From Bordetella ansorpii (GTDB taxonomy: Bacteria > Pseudomonadota > Gammaproteobacteria > Burkholderiales > Burkholderiaceae_B): a stretch of DNA of 64,000 nt. Below the pieces are notes generated by a model that worked only from the letters and a program-made list of their open reading frames with translations, was not told where the DNA came from and did not search any database. Shown one piece after another: positions 1 to 9,782 of this stretch. The stretch spans positions 395,472 through 459,471 of the forward strand of contig NZ_FKBS01000025.1 in NCBI RefSeq assembly GCF_900078315.1, given 5' to 3'. The stretch's first letter is position 1; every line of letters starts with the position of its first letter. Both the position numbers and the translations under genes were made by a program.

Positions 1-1056
1 GAGCCGCTGATGCGCCGCATTCCCAGCACGCCGGGCGAACCCGGCCACAACGTGCTGGGCCGCCCCATCGAGCCGCCGCCCCTGCCCGACGTGCCGTTCG
101 CCCCCAACCTGACCGGCGTCGAAACCGACCCCGACGACCCCGACCTGCTGCTGGCCGCCATCTCGGGCGTGCCGATGGTGGTGGCGCAGGGCGTGCAGGT
201 GAACTCGCTGGTCGAGGTCGACGCGGTCGACCTGACCTCGGGCAACATCGAATTCGACGGCACGCTGCGCGTGAAGGGCGACATCACCATGGGCATGCTG
301 GTGCGCGTCACCGGCGACGTGGTGGTCAATGGCACCATCGAAGCCGCCCACGTGCATGCGGGCGGCAACATCACCGTCAACGGCGGCATCGTCGGCATGG
401 CCGACGCCTTCGCCCGCGACAACCGCGGCAACAGCCGCCAGGCCCACATCAGTTGTGGCGGCACCGTCAAGGCACGCTTCCTGTCCAACGCCGAAGTCAG
501 CGCGGGCAAGAACGTGGCCATCGAGCGCGAAGTGCGCCAGTGCACCATCAGCGCCGGCGAAAGCGTGCTGGTCGGCCCGCCGGGCTCGCAACAAGGCGCC
601 GTCACGGGCGGCATGATCCATGCGTTGAAATCGGTGCAATCGGGCATCCTGGGCTCGATGGCCGCCGCCCCCACCGAGGTGCGCGTAGGCACCGACCCGC
701 ATGCGTCCTCGAAGCGCGCCGCACTGGAAGACGAACGCCGCGACCTGACCGACAAGAAGGACAAGCTGGAAAAGCTGGTGCTGTTCCTGAAGGTCAATCC
801 GCAGAAGAACGTGAACGGCGTGGGCGAACGCGCCGCCAACACGCTGAACCAGGTGCTCGCCGGCCTGACGGATCTGCAGGCCCGCGAAGAACAGCTCACT
901 CGCGACCTGATGCCGCTGCAGTCGGCCACCATCACGGCCAAGAAGCGCTTCTATGGCGGCGTGAAGCTGTTCATCGCCAACCGGCGCATGGAATTCATCG
1001 AAGACCAGATCGGCGGCCGCGCCGGCCTGGAAAACGGCGAGATCGTCGTCCGCTGA
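1..1056 (+). CDS. FapA/DUF342-family protein, 5' end outside window
   Basis: The reading frame is already open at base 1, and the first in-frame ATG (base 10) lies inside conserved sequence, so the true start is upstream and about 350 codons are visible. The segment PGEPGHNVLGRPI near the visible N-terminus is characteristic of FapA/DUF342 (flagellar assembly protein A) proteins. It is followed by a long stretch of short Gly/Val-rich beta-strand repeats (about residues 60-200), as in the beta-helix of this family. A charged coiled-coil-like helix comes next (about residues 235-265, DERRDLTDKKDKLEKL). Family members are usually 500-650 residues, so roughly the N-terminal third is missing. The biochemical role is not settled; family members are linked to polar or flagellar assembly. 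Family call is good, function uncertain. Confidence 0.8.
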   Translation, partial: EPLMRRIPSTPGEPGHNVLGRPIEPPPLPDVPFAPNLTGVETDPDDPDLLLAAISGVPMVVAQGVQVNSLVEVDAVDLTSGNIEFDGTLRVKGDITMGMLVRVTGDVVVNGTIEAAHVHAGGNITVNGGIVGMADAFARDNRGNSRQAHISCGGTVKARFLSNAEVSAGKNVAIEREVRQCTISAGESVLVGPPGSQQGAVTGGMIHALKSVQSGILGSMAAAPTEVRVGTDPHASSKRAALEDERRDLTDKKDKLEKLVLFLKVNPQKNVNGVGERAANTLNQVLAGLTDLQAREEQLTRDLMPLQSATITAKKRFYGGVKLFIANRRMEFIEDQIGGRAGLENGEIVVR

Positions 1057-1109
1057 CCGCATCGCGCGGGGGCCAGGCACAGGGCCCCGCAAGCCGCAAT
1101 GCCTGGCGC

Positions 1110-2087
1110 CTATGGCGATATCCGCGCCGCGGCCCCCAAACGCGGGATCACTTTCACATAGACCAGCTCGCTGGCCAGTTCTACCAGGGTCTGGGCAACG
1201 ATCACCGCGGGCACCCAGGGCACCGCGCCCGGAATGGCCAGTCCCAGCGGCAACACCACCAGGGAATTGCGCGTGGCGCTGCTGAACGCCACGGCGCGCC
1301 CTTGCTCCGCGGGCAAGCGCCACAGGCAGGCGCAGCCCCATCCCAGCAGCGGCGCCACGACCGCGAAAACCGCATAGACAGGCACCACGGCCAACGCCGC
1401 GTCCGCGGCCCGGCCCAGTTGCGGGGTGACCGCCGCCACCACCACGAACAGCACCACCGTCGTCGCCGGCACGGGCAGGAGTCCCAGCGCGGCCACGGTT
1501 GACCGGCCTGCCCCCGAGCGCGCCGCCCACGCCTGGCACGCCGCGGCCAATGCCAGCGGCGCCGCGATCAGGGAGAGAAAGGCGTGCAGGAACGGCTGCC
1601 AATGCACCAGCCCCTTGCCCGCCTCGCCCAGGAACCACCCCAGGAAGACCGGCAGCAGCAGCATCTGCATGGCCAGCAGCACCGGCGTGGCGGCCAACAG
1701 GGGCCGGGTATCCGATCGCCCCAGATACGCGAAGGTGACGACGTAGTCGATGCAGGGCGTCAGCAGCACCAGCAGGACGCCGATGCGCGGCAGCGGATCG
1801 GCTGGCAGCCAGGGCAACAGCGCGAAGACCAGCACCGGCACCAGCACGAAGTTGGCCGTGAGCAAGGCGCCCAGGAAGCGCAGGTTGGACAGCGCCTGGC
1901 GCAGCTCGGTCAGCGGCACCTGCAGGAAGGTGACGAACAGCATGAACCCCAGCAAGGGGTCGATGAGCGGCGCCAGCGACGCCGTGCCCGGCGCCTGCCA
2001 GGCCAGCAGGACAGCGGCCGCGACGGCGGCGAAGTAGACGGGAACCTGCCGGGTTTCGAGCAGTTCGCGCGTGTGGGAAAGGGACAC
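1110..2087 (-). CDS. ACR3/BASS-type transporter (arsenic-resistance-protein-like)
   Basis: Integral membrane protein of about 325 residues with nine or ten hydrophobic segments and the signature LLTPCIDYVVTFAYLGR (about residues 107-123). The Pro-Cys pair in a membrane helix is typical of the ACR3-like branch of the bile-acid/arsenite transporter superfamily. The frame stays open upstream to an ATG at 2306, but residues coded there (Cys/Gly/Arg-rich) do not look like a transporter and would run into the next promoter. The start was therefore set at GTG 2087, just before the first conserved helix; ATG 2171 is the alternative. No arsR or arsC lies nearby, so arsenite as substrate is only a family guess. 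It is divergent from the aryl-CoA operon. Confidence 0.72.
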   Translation of the reverse strand: MSLSHTRELLETRQVPVYFAAVAAAVLLAWQAPGTASLAPLIDPLLGFMLFVTFLQVPLTELRQALSNLRFLGALLTANFVLVPVLVFALLPWLPADPLPRIGVLLVLLTPCIDYVVTFAYLGRSDTRPLLAATPVLLAMQMLLLPVFLGWFLGEAGKGLVHWQPFLHAFLSLIAAPLALAAACQAWAARSGAGRSTVAALGLLPVPATTVVLFVVVAAVTPQLGRAADAALAVVPVYAVFAVVAPLLGWGCACLWRLPAEQGRAVAFSSATRNSLVVLPLGLAIPGAVPWVPAVIVAQTLVELASELVYVKVIPRLGAAARISP

Positions 2088-2322
2088 GGATGATCTGAGG
2101 GAACGCGTGACGGCCGGCGGCGACGCCGGAAGATCGGCCCCAAGAAATACCACATGGCGACTACGCCGCATCGAATGCCCGCCGTGAACCGCCATGACAG
2201 GCGAGCCAAGACCGCATGGTACGCATGCGCCGTGAAGGACGGCAGCGTCATCCCGTCCTATTCCATCCTCGGGATTTCCCTGACGTAGAAGTCCGTATTG
2301 CACCACCCTGCGCTTGCGTTAT

Positions 2323-2342
2323 ATATTTCAAGCCTAAACTAT
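2323..2342 (+). promoter_or_regulatory. Probable MarR operator upstream of the aryl-CoA operon
   Basis: An imperfect 8-4-8 inverted repeat, ATATTTCA AGCC TAAACTAT, sits about 60 bp before the monooxygenase start in a locally AT-rich patch. It matches, in the same orientation relative to its target gene, 17 of 20 bases of the site at 34514-34533 in front of the Liv-type transporter. The TAAACT at 2335-2340 could serve as a -10 element, so a bound regulator would block transcription. Seen: the sequence match and symmetry. Inferred: that the MarR protein encoded at 35495-35983 binds it. Confidence 0.6.
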
Positions 2343-2404
2343 ATAGGCATGTACTGTCCTTTTGCCGGGCACGTCGTCCCGCAGGGCCTCACGGAGCACG
2401 CGTC

Positions 2405-4750
2405 ATGAAAATCGTCTGCCTGGGCGGCGGTCCCGCCGGCCTGTACTTCGGGCTGCTGATGAAACTGCAGAACCCCGCAAACGAAGTCGTCGTGGTCGAG
2501 CGCAACCGTCCCTACGACACCTTCGGCTGGGGCGTCGTGTTCTCCGACGCCACCATGGAGAACCTGCGGCAGGCCGACCCCGTCTCGGCGCGCACCATCG
2601 GCGACGCCTTCAACCACTGGGACGACATCGACATCCATTTCAAGGGCCGCAGCATCCGCACCAGCGGCCACGGCTTCATCGGCATCGGCCGCAAGCACCT
2701 GCTGAACATCCTGCAGGCGCGCTGCGAGGAAGTCGGCGTGCAACTGGTGTTCGAAACCTACGTGCAGGACGACCAGGCGCTGGCGCGCCAGTACGACGCC
2801 GACCTGGTGGTGGCCGCGGACGGCCTGAACAGCCTGGCGCGCACGCGCTACGCCGACACCTTCAAGCCCGACATCGATCCGCGCCGCTGCCGCTTCGTGT
2901 GGCTGGGCACCACCAAGACCTTCGACGCCTTCACCTTCGCCTTCGTCGAGACCGAGCACGGCTGGTTCCAGGCGCACGCCTATCGTTTCGAAGACGGCAT
3001 GTCGACCTTCATCGTCGAGACGCCGGAAGAAACCTGGCAGGCCAGCGGCATCGAATCCATGAGCCAGGAAGAAGGCATCGCCTACTGCGAGCAGCTGTTC
3101 GCGCCCTGGCTCGACGGCCATCGCCTCGTCAGCAACGCCGGGCACCTGCGCGGCTCGGCCATCTGGATCCGCTTTCCGCGCGTCATCTGCCATACCTGGG
3201 TGCACTGGAACACGCTGGACACCGACCGCGGCCAGCGCCGCGTGCCCGTGGTGTTGATGGGCGACGCGGCGCACACGGCACACTTCTCCATCGGCTCGGG
3301 CACCAAGCTGGCGCTGGAAGACGCCATCGAACTGGCGCGCTGCCTGCAGGGCGCGCAAGACCTGCCCGCGGGCCTGCAGCACTACGAAGACGTGCGCAGC
3401 GTAGAAGTGCTGAAAATCCAGAACGCCGCGCGCAACTCCACCGAATGGTTCGAGAATGTGCAGCGCTATGCCGGCCTGCCGCCCGAGCAGTTCGCCTATT
3501 CGCTGCTGACGCGTTCGCAGCGCATCTCGCACGAGAACCTGCGGGTGCGCGATGCCCAGTGGCTGCAAGGCCACGAGGCCTGGATCGCCGAGCAGGCCGG
3601 CGCGCCCGCCGAAGGCAGGCGTCCACCCCTGCCCATGCTCACGCCGTATCGGGCGCGCAGCGTGCGCCTGCCCAACCGCATCGTCGTGTCGCCCATGGCC
3701 ATGTACTCGTGCCAGGACGGCGTGCCCGGCGAATTCCACCTCGTCCACCTGGGCGCGCGGGCGCTGGGCGGGGCGGGCCTGGTCATGGTCGAGATGACCT
3801 GCCCCTCGCCCGATGCGCGCATCACCCCCGGCTGCCCGGGGCTGTGGAACGACGAACAGGCCGAGGCCTTCGCGCGCATCGTGCGCTTCGTGCACGGCAA
3901 CAGCCAGGCGCGCATCGGCATCCAGCTGGGCCACGCGGGGCGCAAAGGGTCCACCCAGCTGGGCTGGCAGCGCATGGATCATCCGCTCGCCGACGGCAAC
4001 TGGCCGCTGCTGTCGGCCTCGGCGCTGCCCTACCTGCCCGGCATTTCGCAAACGCCGCGCGCCATGACGCGCGACGACATGGACCGCGTACGCGATGAAT
4101 TCGCCGCCGCCGCGCGCCGCGCCGCGCAGGCCGGCTTCGACTGGCTGGAACTGCACTGCGCGCACGGCTACCTGCTGTCCAGCTTCATCTCGCCGCTGAC
4201 CAACCAGCGCACCGACGAATACGGCGGCAGCCTGGAAAACCGCCTGCGCTATCCGCTCGAAGTCTTCCAGGCGGTGCGGGCGGCATGGCCCGACAACCTG
4301 CCCATGTCGGTGCGCATCTCGGCGCACGACTGGGTCGAGGGCGGCATCGACGGCGACGATGCGGTCGAGATCGCGCGGGCGTTCAAGGCCGCGGGCGCCG
4401 ACATGGTCGACTGCTCGTCCGGCCAGGTCAGCCCCGACCAGCAGCCGGTGTACGGCCGCATGTTCCAGACGCCCTTCGCCGACCGCGTGCGCAACGAGGC
4501 GGGCATTCCCACCATCGCGGTGGGCGCCATCTTCGAAGCCGACCACGTCAACGGCATCATCGCCTCGGGCCGCGCCGATCTCTGCGCACTGGCCCGCCCG
4601 CACCTGGCCGATGCCGCCTGGACGCTGCGCGAAACCGCGCACGTGGGCTTCCGGGACGTGCCGTGGCCGCCGCAGTACGCCGCCGGCAAGCGCCAGCTGG
4701 AAACCAACTTCGAACGCGCCAACGCCATGGCGCAACAGGACACCAAATGA
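2405..4750 (+). CDS. Fused flavin monooxygenase / OYE-type reductase acting on an aromatic acyl-CoA (2-aminobenzoyl-CoA or salicylyl-CoA type)
   Basis: A 781-residue fusion. Residues 1-395 are a class A FAD monooxygenase: FAD motif GGGPAG at residue 7 on, and the [14 protein letters not shown] segment near residue 287 that contacts FAD. Residues 410-770 are an old-yellow-enzyme TIM barrel ([12 protein letters not shown] near 420, [13 protein letters not shown] near 585). This arrangement and length match 2-aminobenzoyl-CoA monooxygenase/reductase of Azoarcus evansii, which hydroxylates the CoA-activated ring and then reduces it; the same family is also annotated as salicylyl-CoA 5-hydroxylase. 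The start is ATG 2405 with GGAG 8 bp upstream; the frame is open further upstream but unrelated. It is the first gene of the operon. The ligase, hydratase, dehydrogenase and RidA genes downstream favour 2-aminobenzoate. Confidence 0.85.
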   Translation: MKIVCLGGGPAGLYFGLLMKLQNPANEVVVVERNRPYDTFGWGVVFSDATMENLRQADPVSARTIGDAFNHWDDIDIHFKGRSIRTSGHGFIGIGRKHLLNILQARCEEVGVQLVFETYVQDDQALARQYDADLVVAADGLNSLARTRYADTFKPDIDPRRCRFVWLGTTKTFDAFTFAFVETEHGWFQAHAYRFEDGMSTFIVETPEETWQASGIESMSQEEGIAYCEQLFAPWLDGHRLVSNAGHLRGSAIWIRFPRVICHTWVHWNTLDTDRGQRRVPVVLMGDAAHTAHFSIGSGTKLALEDAIELARCLQGAQDLPAGLQHYEDVRSVEVLKIQNAARNSTEWFENVQRYAGLPPEQFAYSLLTRSQRISHENLRVRDAQWLQGHEAWIAEQAGAPAEGRRPPLPMLTPYRARSVRLPNRIVVSPMAMYSCQDGVPGEFHLVHLGARALGGAGLVMVEMTCPSPDARITPGCPGLWNDEQAEAFARIVRFVHGNSQARIGIQLGHAGRKGSTQLGWQRMDHPLADGNWPLLSASALPYLPGISQTPRAMTRDDMDRVRDEFAAAARRAAQAGFDWLELHCAHGYLLSSFISPLTNQRTDEYGGSLENRLRYPLEVFQAVRAAWPDNLPMSVRISAHDWVEGGIDGDDAVEIARAFKAAGADMVDCSSGQVSPDQQPVYGRMFQTPFADRVRNEAGIPTIAVGAIFEADHVNGIIASGRADLCALARPHLADAAWTLRETAHVGFRDVPWPPQYAAGKRQLETNFERANAMAQQDTK

Positions 4751-5535
4751 ATCACGCCTCCCTCCCCCTGGCCGGCCGCCATGCCCTGGTGACGGGCGCG
4801 GCGCGCGGCATCGGGCTGGCCTGCGCGCGCGCGCTGCTGGCGCAGGGCGCGGCGGTCACGCTGCTGGGCCGGGACGCCGCCACGCTGCAGGCCGCCGCGG
4901 ACGGCCTCGGTGCGCCAGACCGCGTGGGCATCGCCAGCGCCGACGTGGCCGACGCGGCCTCGGTGCAGGCGGCTTTCGCCCAGGCCGTCGAACGCCATGG
5001 CCCGGTGCACATCCTGGTGAACAACGCCGGCCAGGCCATCAGCCAGCGCTTCGACCGCACCGACGCCGCGCTGTGGCAGGCCATGCTCGACGTCAACCTC
5101 AGCGGCACCTTCCATTGCATGCAGGCCGCGCTGCCCGGCATGCTGGAACAGGGCTGGGGCCGCATCATCAACGTGGCCAGCACCGCCGGGCTGGTGGGCT
5201 ACGCCTACGTCGGCGCCTATTGCGCGGCCAAGCACGGCGTCATCGGACTGACACGCGCCGTGGCGCTGGAGGTCGCGCGCAAGGGCGTCACCGTCAACGC
5301 AGTGTGCCCCGGCTACACCGACACCGACATCGTGCGCGATGCCGTGGCCAACATCGTGCAGAAGACCGGCCTGAGCGATACCGACGCGCGCGCCCGCCTG
5401 GCCGAACGCAATCCGCAGGGCCGCCTGGTCGATCCGCAAGAGGTCGCCGACACCGTGGCCTGGCTGGCATTGCCCGCCTCCGCGTCCCTAAACGGGCAGG
5501 CCATCGCGGTCGATGGCGGAGAGGTCGCCGGCTGA
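4747..5535 (+). CDS. SDR-family 3-hydroxyacyl-CoA dehydrogenase-like
   Basis: A 262-residue classical short-chain dehydrogenase. The NAD(P) motif TGAARGIG is at residues 17-24, NNAG at about 97-100, and the catalytic Ser with YCAAK appears about one third from the C-terminus. Its ATG overlaps the monooxygenase stop (ATGA), so translation is probably coupled. The position in the operon suggests oxidation of an alicyclic 3-hydroxyacyl-CoA formed after ring hydroxylation, reduction and hydration. Substrate is inferred from context only; the family is broad. Confidence 0.8.
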   Translation: MNHASLPLAGRHALVTGAARGIGLACARALLAQGAAVTLLGRDAATLQAAADGLGAPDRVGIASADVADAASVQAAFAQAVERHGPVHILVNNAGQAISQRFDRTDAALWQAMLDVNLSGTFHCMQAALPGMLEQGWGRIINVASTAGLVGYAYVGAYCAAKHGVIGLTRAVALEVARKGVTVNAVCPGYTDTDIVRDAVANIVQKTGLSDTDARARLAERNPQGRLVDPQEVADTVAWLALPASASLNGQAIAVDGGEVAG

Positions 5536-5568
5536 GCCGCCCCCGAACGCATCCATACGGAGACACGC

Positions 5569-6414
5569 ATGTCCGAACACACCATGAAGCATCACCGGCG
5601 CCCGTACGCGGGCCACGAGGCGCGCACCTTCCTGTGGCAGGTCTCGCAGGACGGCAAGGTCGGCACCATCACGCTGAACCGTCCCGAGCGCAAGAACCCG
5701 CTCACTTTCGACTCCTATGCCGAGTTGCGCGACCTGTTCCGCGGCCTGGTTTATGCCACCGACATCAAGGTGGTGGTGGTCACCGGCGCGGGCGGCAACT
5801 TCTGCTCGGGCGGCGACGTGCACGAGATCATCGGGCCGCTGACCAAGATGAGCATGCCCGAACTGCTGGACTTCACCCGCATGACGGGCGACCTGGTCAA
5901 GGCCATGCGCGCGTGCCCCCAGCCCATCGTGGCCGCGGTCGATGGCGTGTGCGCCGGCGCGGGCGCCATGGTGGCCCTGGCGTCCGACATGCGCCTGGGC
6001 ACCCCGGCCGCGCGCACCGCATTCCTGTTCACCCGCGTGGGCCTGGCGGGCGCCGACATGGGCGCCTGCACGCTGCTGCCGCGCATGATCGGCCAGGGCC
6101 GCGCCAGCGAGCTGCTGTACACCGGCCGCGCCATGACCGCCGACGAGGGCCTGCAATGGGGCTTCTTCAACGCCCTGCACGAGCCCCAGGCGCTGGCCGA
6201 AGCCACGGCGCAACTGGCTACCCAACTGGCCGCCGGCCCCACGTTCGCGCATGGCGTCACCAAGAAACTGCTGCACCAGGAATGGAACATGGGCGTGGAC
6301 GAAGCCATCGAGGCCGAAGCCGAAGCCCAGGCCATCTGCATGCAGACGCGCGACTTCCATCGGGCCTACGAGGCCTTCGTCAGCAAGCGCAAGCCCGAGT
6401 TCGCCGGAGACTGA
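5569..6414 (+). CDS. Enoyl-CoA hydratase/isomerase family protein
   Basis: A 281-residue crotonase-fold protein. [20 protein letters not shown] is near residue 27, the oxyanion-hole segment [12 protein letters not shown] near 76, and the second glycine-rich loop [13 protein letters not shown] near 125. GGAG at 5559-5562 serves the ATG at 5569; a second ATG at 5584 is possible. Within the operon it would hydrate, isomerise or hydrolyse a ring-derived enoyl-CoA. Homologous genes occur in the Azoarcus 2-aminobenzoate clusters. The exact reaction is not determinable from sequence. Confidence 0.82.
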   Translation: MSEHTMKHHRRPYAGHEARTFLWQVSQDGKVGTITLNRPERKNPLTFDSYAELRDLFRGLVYATDIKVVVVTGAGGNFCSGGDVHEIIGPLTKMSMPELLDFTRMTGDLVKAMRACPQPIVAAVDGVCAGAGAMVALASDMRLGTPAARTAFLFTRVGLAGADMGACTLLPRMIGQGRASELLYTGRAMTADEGLQWGFFNALHEPQALAEATAQLATQLAAGPTFAHGVTKKLLHQEWNMGVDEAIEAEAEAQAICMQTRDFHRAYEAFVSKRKPEFAGD

Positions 6415-6416
6415 CC

Positions 6417-7592
6417 ATGCCCATGCGCGATGCCTCCTGGCTGGACTGGCCCTTCTTCGACGACAGCCATCGTGCCCTGGCGCACGAACTGGACGCCTGG
6501 TGTGGCCAGGCGCTGGCGCACATCGACCACGCCGACACGGACAATGCCTGCCGCTCGCTGGTGCGCGCGCTGGGCGAGGCCGGCTGGCTGTGCCATTGCG
6601 TGCCCGCGGGGCCGGACGGCGCCTGGGGCGGCAAGCTGCCGCAAGTGGATTCGCGCGCGGTCTGCGTGCTGCGCGAAACCCTGGCGCGCCACGAGGGCCT
6701 GGCCGATTTCGCCTGCGCCATGCAGGGCCTGGGCAGCGGCGCCATCTCGCTGATGGGCGCCGACGACCTGCGGCTGCGCTACCTGCCCGCCGTGGCCAGC
6801 GGTCGGGCCATCGCGGCCTTCGCGCTGTCCGAACCCGAGGCGGGTTCCGACGTCGCGGCCATGGCCTGCGAGGCGCGCGCAGAGGGCGAACACTACGTCC
6901 TGAACGGCGAGAAGACCTGGATCTCGAACGGCGGCATCGCCGATTTCTACTGTGTCTTCGCGCGCACCGGCGAAGCGCCCGGCGCACGCGGCATCAGCGC
7001 CTTCGTGGTCGATGCCGACACACCCGGCCTGGACATCGCCGAACGCTTCGACCTGATCGCGCCGCATCCGCTGGCGCGCCTGCGCTTTTCCAACTGCCGC
7101 ATTCCCGCCAGCCAGCGGCTGGGCGATCCCGGCCAGGGCTTCAAGCTGGCCATGATGACGCTGGACATCTTCCGCGCCTCGGTGGCGGCCGCCGCGCTGG
7201 GTTTCGCCAAGCGCGCGCTGGACGAAGGCCTGGCGCGCGCGCGCGAACGCCGCATGTTCGGCCAGACACTGGCCGACCTGCAACTGACCCAGGCCGCGTT
7301 CGGCGACATGGCCACCGCCATCGACGGCGCCGCGTTGCTCACCTACCGCGCCGCCTGGCTGCGCGACGTGAAAGGCGTGCGCACCACGCGCGAGGCGGCA
7401 ATGGCCAAGATGGCGGCCACCGAGTCGGCGCAATCCGTCATCGACCGCGCCCTGCAGATGTTCGGCGGCGCGGGCGTGGTGTCCGGGCAGCCTGTGGAAA
7501 AGCTCTACCGCGAGATCCGCGCCCTGCGCATCTATGAAGGGGCCACCGAGGTGCAGAAGCTGATCATCGCCCGCGAACTGCTCAAGGCCTGA
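6417..7592 (+). CDS. Acyl-CoA dehydrogenase
   Basis: A 391-residue FAD acyl-CoA dehydrogenase. It carries the conserved [11 protein letters not shown] (near residue 139), [10 protein letters not shown] (near 167) and the C-terminal [10 protein letters not shown] and [10 protein letters not shown] motifs. Glu in the YEGATE segment is the position of the catalytic base in many family members. GGAG lies 7 bp before ATG 6417, two bases after the hydratase stop. The likely role is a dehydrogenation in the beta-oxidation-like lower part of the aryl-CoA route, passing electrons to ETF. Substrate inferred from the operon. Confidence 0.85.
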   Translation: MPMRDASWLDWPFFDDSHRALAHELDAWCGQALAHIDHADTDNACRSLVRALGEAGWLCHCVPAGPDGAWGGKLPQVDSRAVCVLRETLARHEGLADFACAMQGLGSGAISLMGADDLRLRYLPAVASGRAIAAFALSEPEAGSDVAAMACEARAEGEHYVLNGEKTWISNGGIADFYCVFARTGEAPGARGISAFVVDADTPGLDIAERFDLIAPHPLARLRFSNCRIPASQRLGDPGQGFKLAMMTLDIFRASVAAAALGFAKRALDEGLARARERRMFGQTLADLQLTQAAFGDMATAIDGAALLTYRAAWLRDVKGVRTTREAAMAKMAATESAQSVIDRALQMFGGAGVVSGQPVEKLYREIRALRIYEGATEVQKLIIARELLKA

Positions 7593-7643
7593 CACGCGCG
7601 GGCCCATACGCATACGGCAATGCCGACAACAAGGGGAAATACC

Positions 7644-9323
7644 ATGGAAGCATCCGCGCACGTAGACACCTTCGCCCGAGACAACCTGCCGCCGCCCGAG
7701 CTATGGCCCGAGCTGCTGCTGGATGGCCCCGACGTGGCGTATCCCAAGCGGTTCAACTGCGCGGTCGAACTGGTCGACGCCATGGCCGCGAATGGCCACG
7801 GCGAGCGCGTCGCGCTGCGCTGGCTCTCCGATGCCGGCCCGGCCACGATGACGTACGAGCAACTGCGCGTGCTGACCAACCGCATCGCGCACGTGCTGGT
7901 CGACGACATGAAGCTCGTGCCCGGCAACCGCGTATTGCTGCGCGGCCCGAACAATCCCATGATGGCGGCCTCGTGGCTGGCGGCCATCAAGGCGGGGCTG
8001 GTCACCGTGCCCACCATGCCGCTGCTGCGCGCCAAGGAGCTGCACCAGATCATCGAGAAGGCCCAGGTGCAGGCCGTGCTGTGCGACGCCCGCCTGAAAG
8101 ACGAAGCCCTGACCTGCAAGCAGGAGGGCCACGAGCACCACTGCGGCGGCCTGGGCCCGGTGATGCTGTTCAACGACGCCGCGCCCGATGCCCTGGATGC
8201 GCTGGCGGCCGCCAAGCCCGACGAGTTCACGGCGTGCGACACCTCGGCCGAGGACGTCTGCCTGATCGCCTTCACCAGCGGCACCACCGGCCTGCCCAAG
8301 GGCTGCATGCACTTCCACCGTGACGTGCTGGCCATGTGCGACCTGTTCCCGCGCCACGTCATCCAGCCCACGGCCGACGACGTGTTCTGCGGCACGCCGC
8401 CGCTGGCCTTCACCTTCGGCCTGGGCGGGCTGCTGTGCTTTCCGCTGCGCGCGGGCGCCAGCACGGTGCTGGTCGAGAAACTCACGCCCGACCTGCTGCT
8501 GCAGACCATCCAGCAATTCCGCGCCACCATCGTGTTCACCGCGCCCACGTTCTACCGCCAGATGTCCGCGCTGGTGGGCAAGTACGACATCTCATCCCTG
8601 CAGAAAAGCGTGTCGGCGGGCGAGGCCTTGCCCGACGCCACGCGCCAGCTCTGGAAACGCGCCACCGGCATCGAGATGATCGACGGCATCGGCGGCACCG
8701 AGATGATCCATGTCTTCGTCTCCAGCCCGCCCGACAGCGTACGGCCCGGCGCCATCGGCCGCGTGGTGCCCGGCTACGTCGCCCAGGTGGTGGACGACGA
8801 GATGCGCCCCGTGCCCAACGGCACGGCCGGACGGCTGGCGGTGCGCGGGCCGACCGGTTGCCGCTACCTGGCCGACGAACGCCAGCGCAAGTTCGTGCAG
8901 CAAGGCTGGAACCTGCCGGGCGACACCTTCGTGCAGGACGACGACGGCTATCTGTTCTACCAGGCGCGCAACGACGACATGATCATCTCGGCGGGCTACA
9001 ACATCGCCGGCCCCGAAGTGGAAGACGCGCTGTTGCGCCACGAAGCCGTGGCGGAATGCGGCGTGGTGGGCGCACCGGACGACGAACGCGGGCAGGTGGT
9101 GAAGGCCTATGTGGTGCTCAAGCCCGGCTACAAGGCTTCCGACGCGCTGGCCTCGGCCATGCAGGCCTTCGTGAAGGACCATATCGCGCCGTACAAATAC
9201 CCGCGCGCGATCGCGTTCGTGACCACGCTGCCGCGCACGGAAACCGGCAAGCTGCAACGGTTTGCGCTGCGCCAGATGGCGGCCGGCAACGCTCCCACCC
9301 CCACGGCCAAGAGCGCGGCATGA
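7644..9323 (+). CDS. Aryl-CoA ligase, benzoate/2-aminobenzoate-CoA ligase type
   Basis: A 559-residue AMP-forming ligase. It has the P-loop FTSGTTGLPKG (near residue 211), the A5-like GIGGTEMIHVF, and the C-terminal hinge DDMIISAGYNIAGPE with a final TGKLQRF holding the catalytic Lys. It resembles the benzoate/2-aminobenzoate-CoA ligases (A. evansii AbmG) more than the fatty-acid ligases. It would activate the free aromatic acid to its CoA thioester in the cytoplasm, the entry reaction for the monooxygenase. AAGGGGA ahead of ATG 7644 fixes the start; an in-frame ATG at 7620 has no such site. Confidence 0.85.
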   Translation: MEASAHVDTFARDNLPPPELWPELLLDGPDVAYPKRFNCAVELVDAMAANGHGERVALRWLSDAGPATMTYEQLRVLTNRIAHVLVDDMKLVPGNRVLLRGPNNPMMAASWLAAIKAGLVTVPTMPLLRAKELHQIIEKAQVQAVLCDARLKDEALTCKQEGHEHHCGGLGPVMLFNDAAPDALDALAAAKPDEFTACDTSAEDVCLIAFTSGTTGLPKGCMHFHRDVLAMCDLFPRHVIQPTADDVFCGTPPLAFTFGLGGLLCFPLRAGASTVLVEKLTPDLLLQTIQQFRATIVFTAPTFYRQMSALVGKYDISSLQKSVSAGEALPDATRQLWKRATGIEMIDGIGGTEMIHVFVSSPPDSVRPGAIGRVVPGYVAQVVDDEMRPVPNGTAGRLAVRGPTGCRYLADERQRKFVQQGWNLPGDTFVQDDDGYLFYQARNDDMIISAGYNIAGPEVEDALLRHEAVAECGVVGAPDDERGQVVKAYVVLKPGYKASDALASAMQAFVKDHIAPYKYPRAIAFVTTLPRTETGKLQRFALRQMAAGNAPTPTAKSAA

Positions 9324-9757
9324 GCAAGCCCCGCCCTTTCGAAAGCCAGGTCGAGGTGCGTTTCCGGCACTGCGACCCGGCGGGCATCGTGTTCTATCCG
9401 CGCTACTTCGAGATGATCAACGACTTCGTCGAAGAGTGGTTCGACAAGGGCATGGGACTGCCTTTCCACACGCTGCACGTCGAGCAGCAGATCGGCACGC
9501 CGCTGGCGTCGGTACAGTGCGACTTTCGCGCGCCCAGCCGCTGGCACGAAAGACTGCGGCAGGTATTGACGGTACGGCACATCGGCGGCGCATCGTTGCG
9601 CGCCGAGGTGCGTTTCGAAGGAGGGGATGGCCAGTTGCGCCTGTCGGCGCTGCTGACCATCGTGACGGTGGACCTGCGCACCCTGCGTTCGACGCCGCTG
9701 CCGGACGCATTGCGCGCCCGCATGGCCGATTACCTGGTGCCGGCCCCGCGAGACTGA
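9320..9757 (+). CDS. 4-hydroxybenzoyl-CoA-type thioesterase
   Basis: A 145-residue hot-dog-fold protein. VRFRHCDPAGIVFYPRYFEM near residue 14 is the 4HBT signature with the catalytic Asp in the CDPAGIVF loop. Its ATG overlaps the ligase stop (ATGA). It could release CoA from stalled or non-productive aryl-CoA intermediates, preventing CoA sequestration, as proposed for thioesterases in aerobic aryl-CoA pathways. Family call firm; substrate inferred. Confidence 0.85.
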   Translation: MSKPRPFESQVEVRFRHCDPAGIVFYPRYFEMINDFVEEWFDKGMGLPFHTLHVEQQIGTPLASVQCDFRAPSRWHERLRQVLTVRHIGGASLRAEVRFEGGDGQLRLSALLTIVTVDLRTLRSTPLPDALRARMADYLVPAPRD

Positions 9758-9782
9758 GGCTTTCTACAAAAGGATGATGGAC

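Noticed and set aside
2088..2306. N-terminal extension of the ACR3-like transporter up to ATG 2306
   Set aside because: Residues are Gly/Cys/Arg-rich and unlike the transporter's first helix. The extension would overlap the promoter region of the divergent operon.
2339..4735. A 798-residue leftward frame opposite the fused monooxygenase/reductase
   Set aside because: No recognisable motif, begins inside the operator region and mirrors the codon structure of the real gene.
5488..6987. Arg-rich 499-residue leftward frame across the hydratase and acyl-CoA dehydrogenase genes
   Set aside because: Antisense to two convincing genes and lacking any domain.
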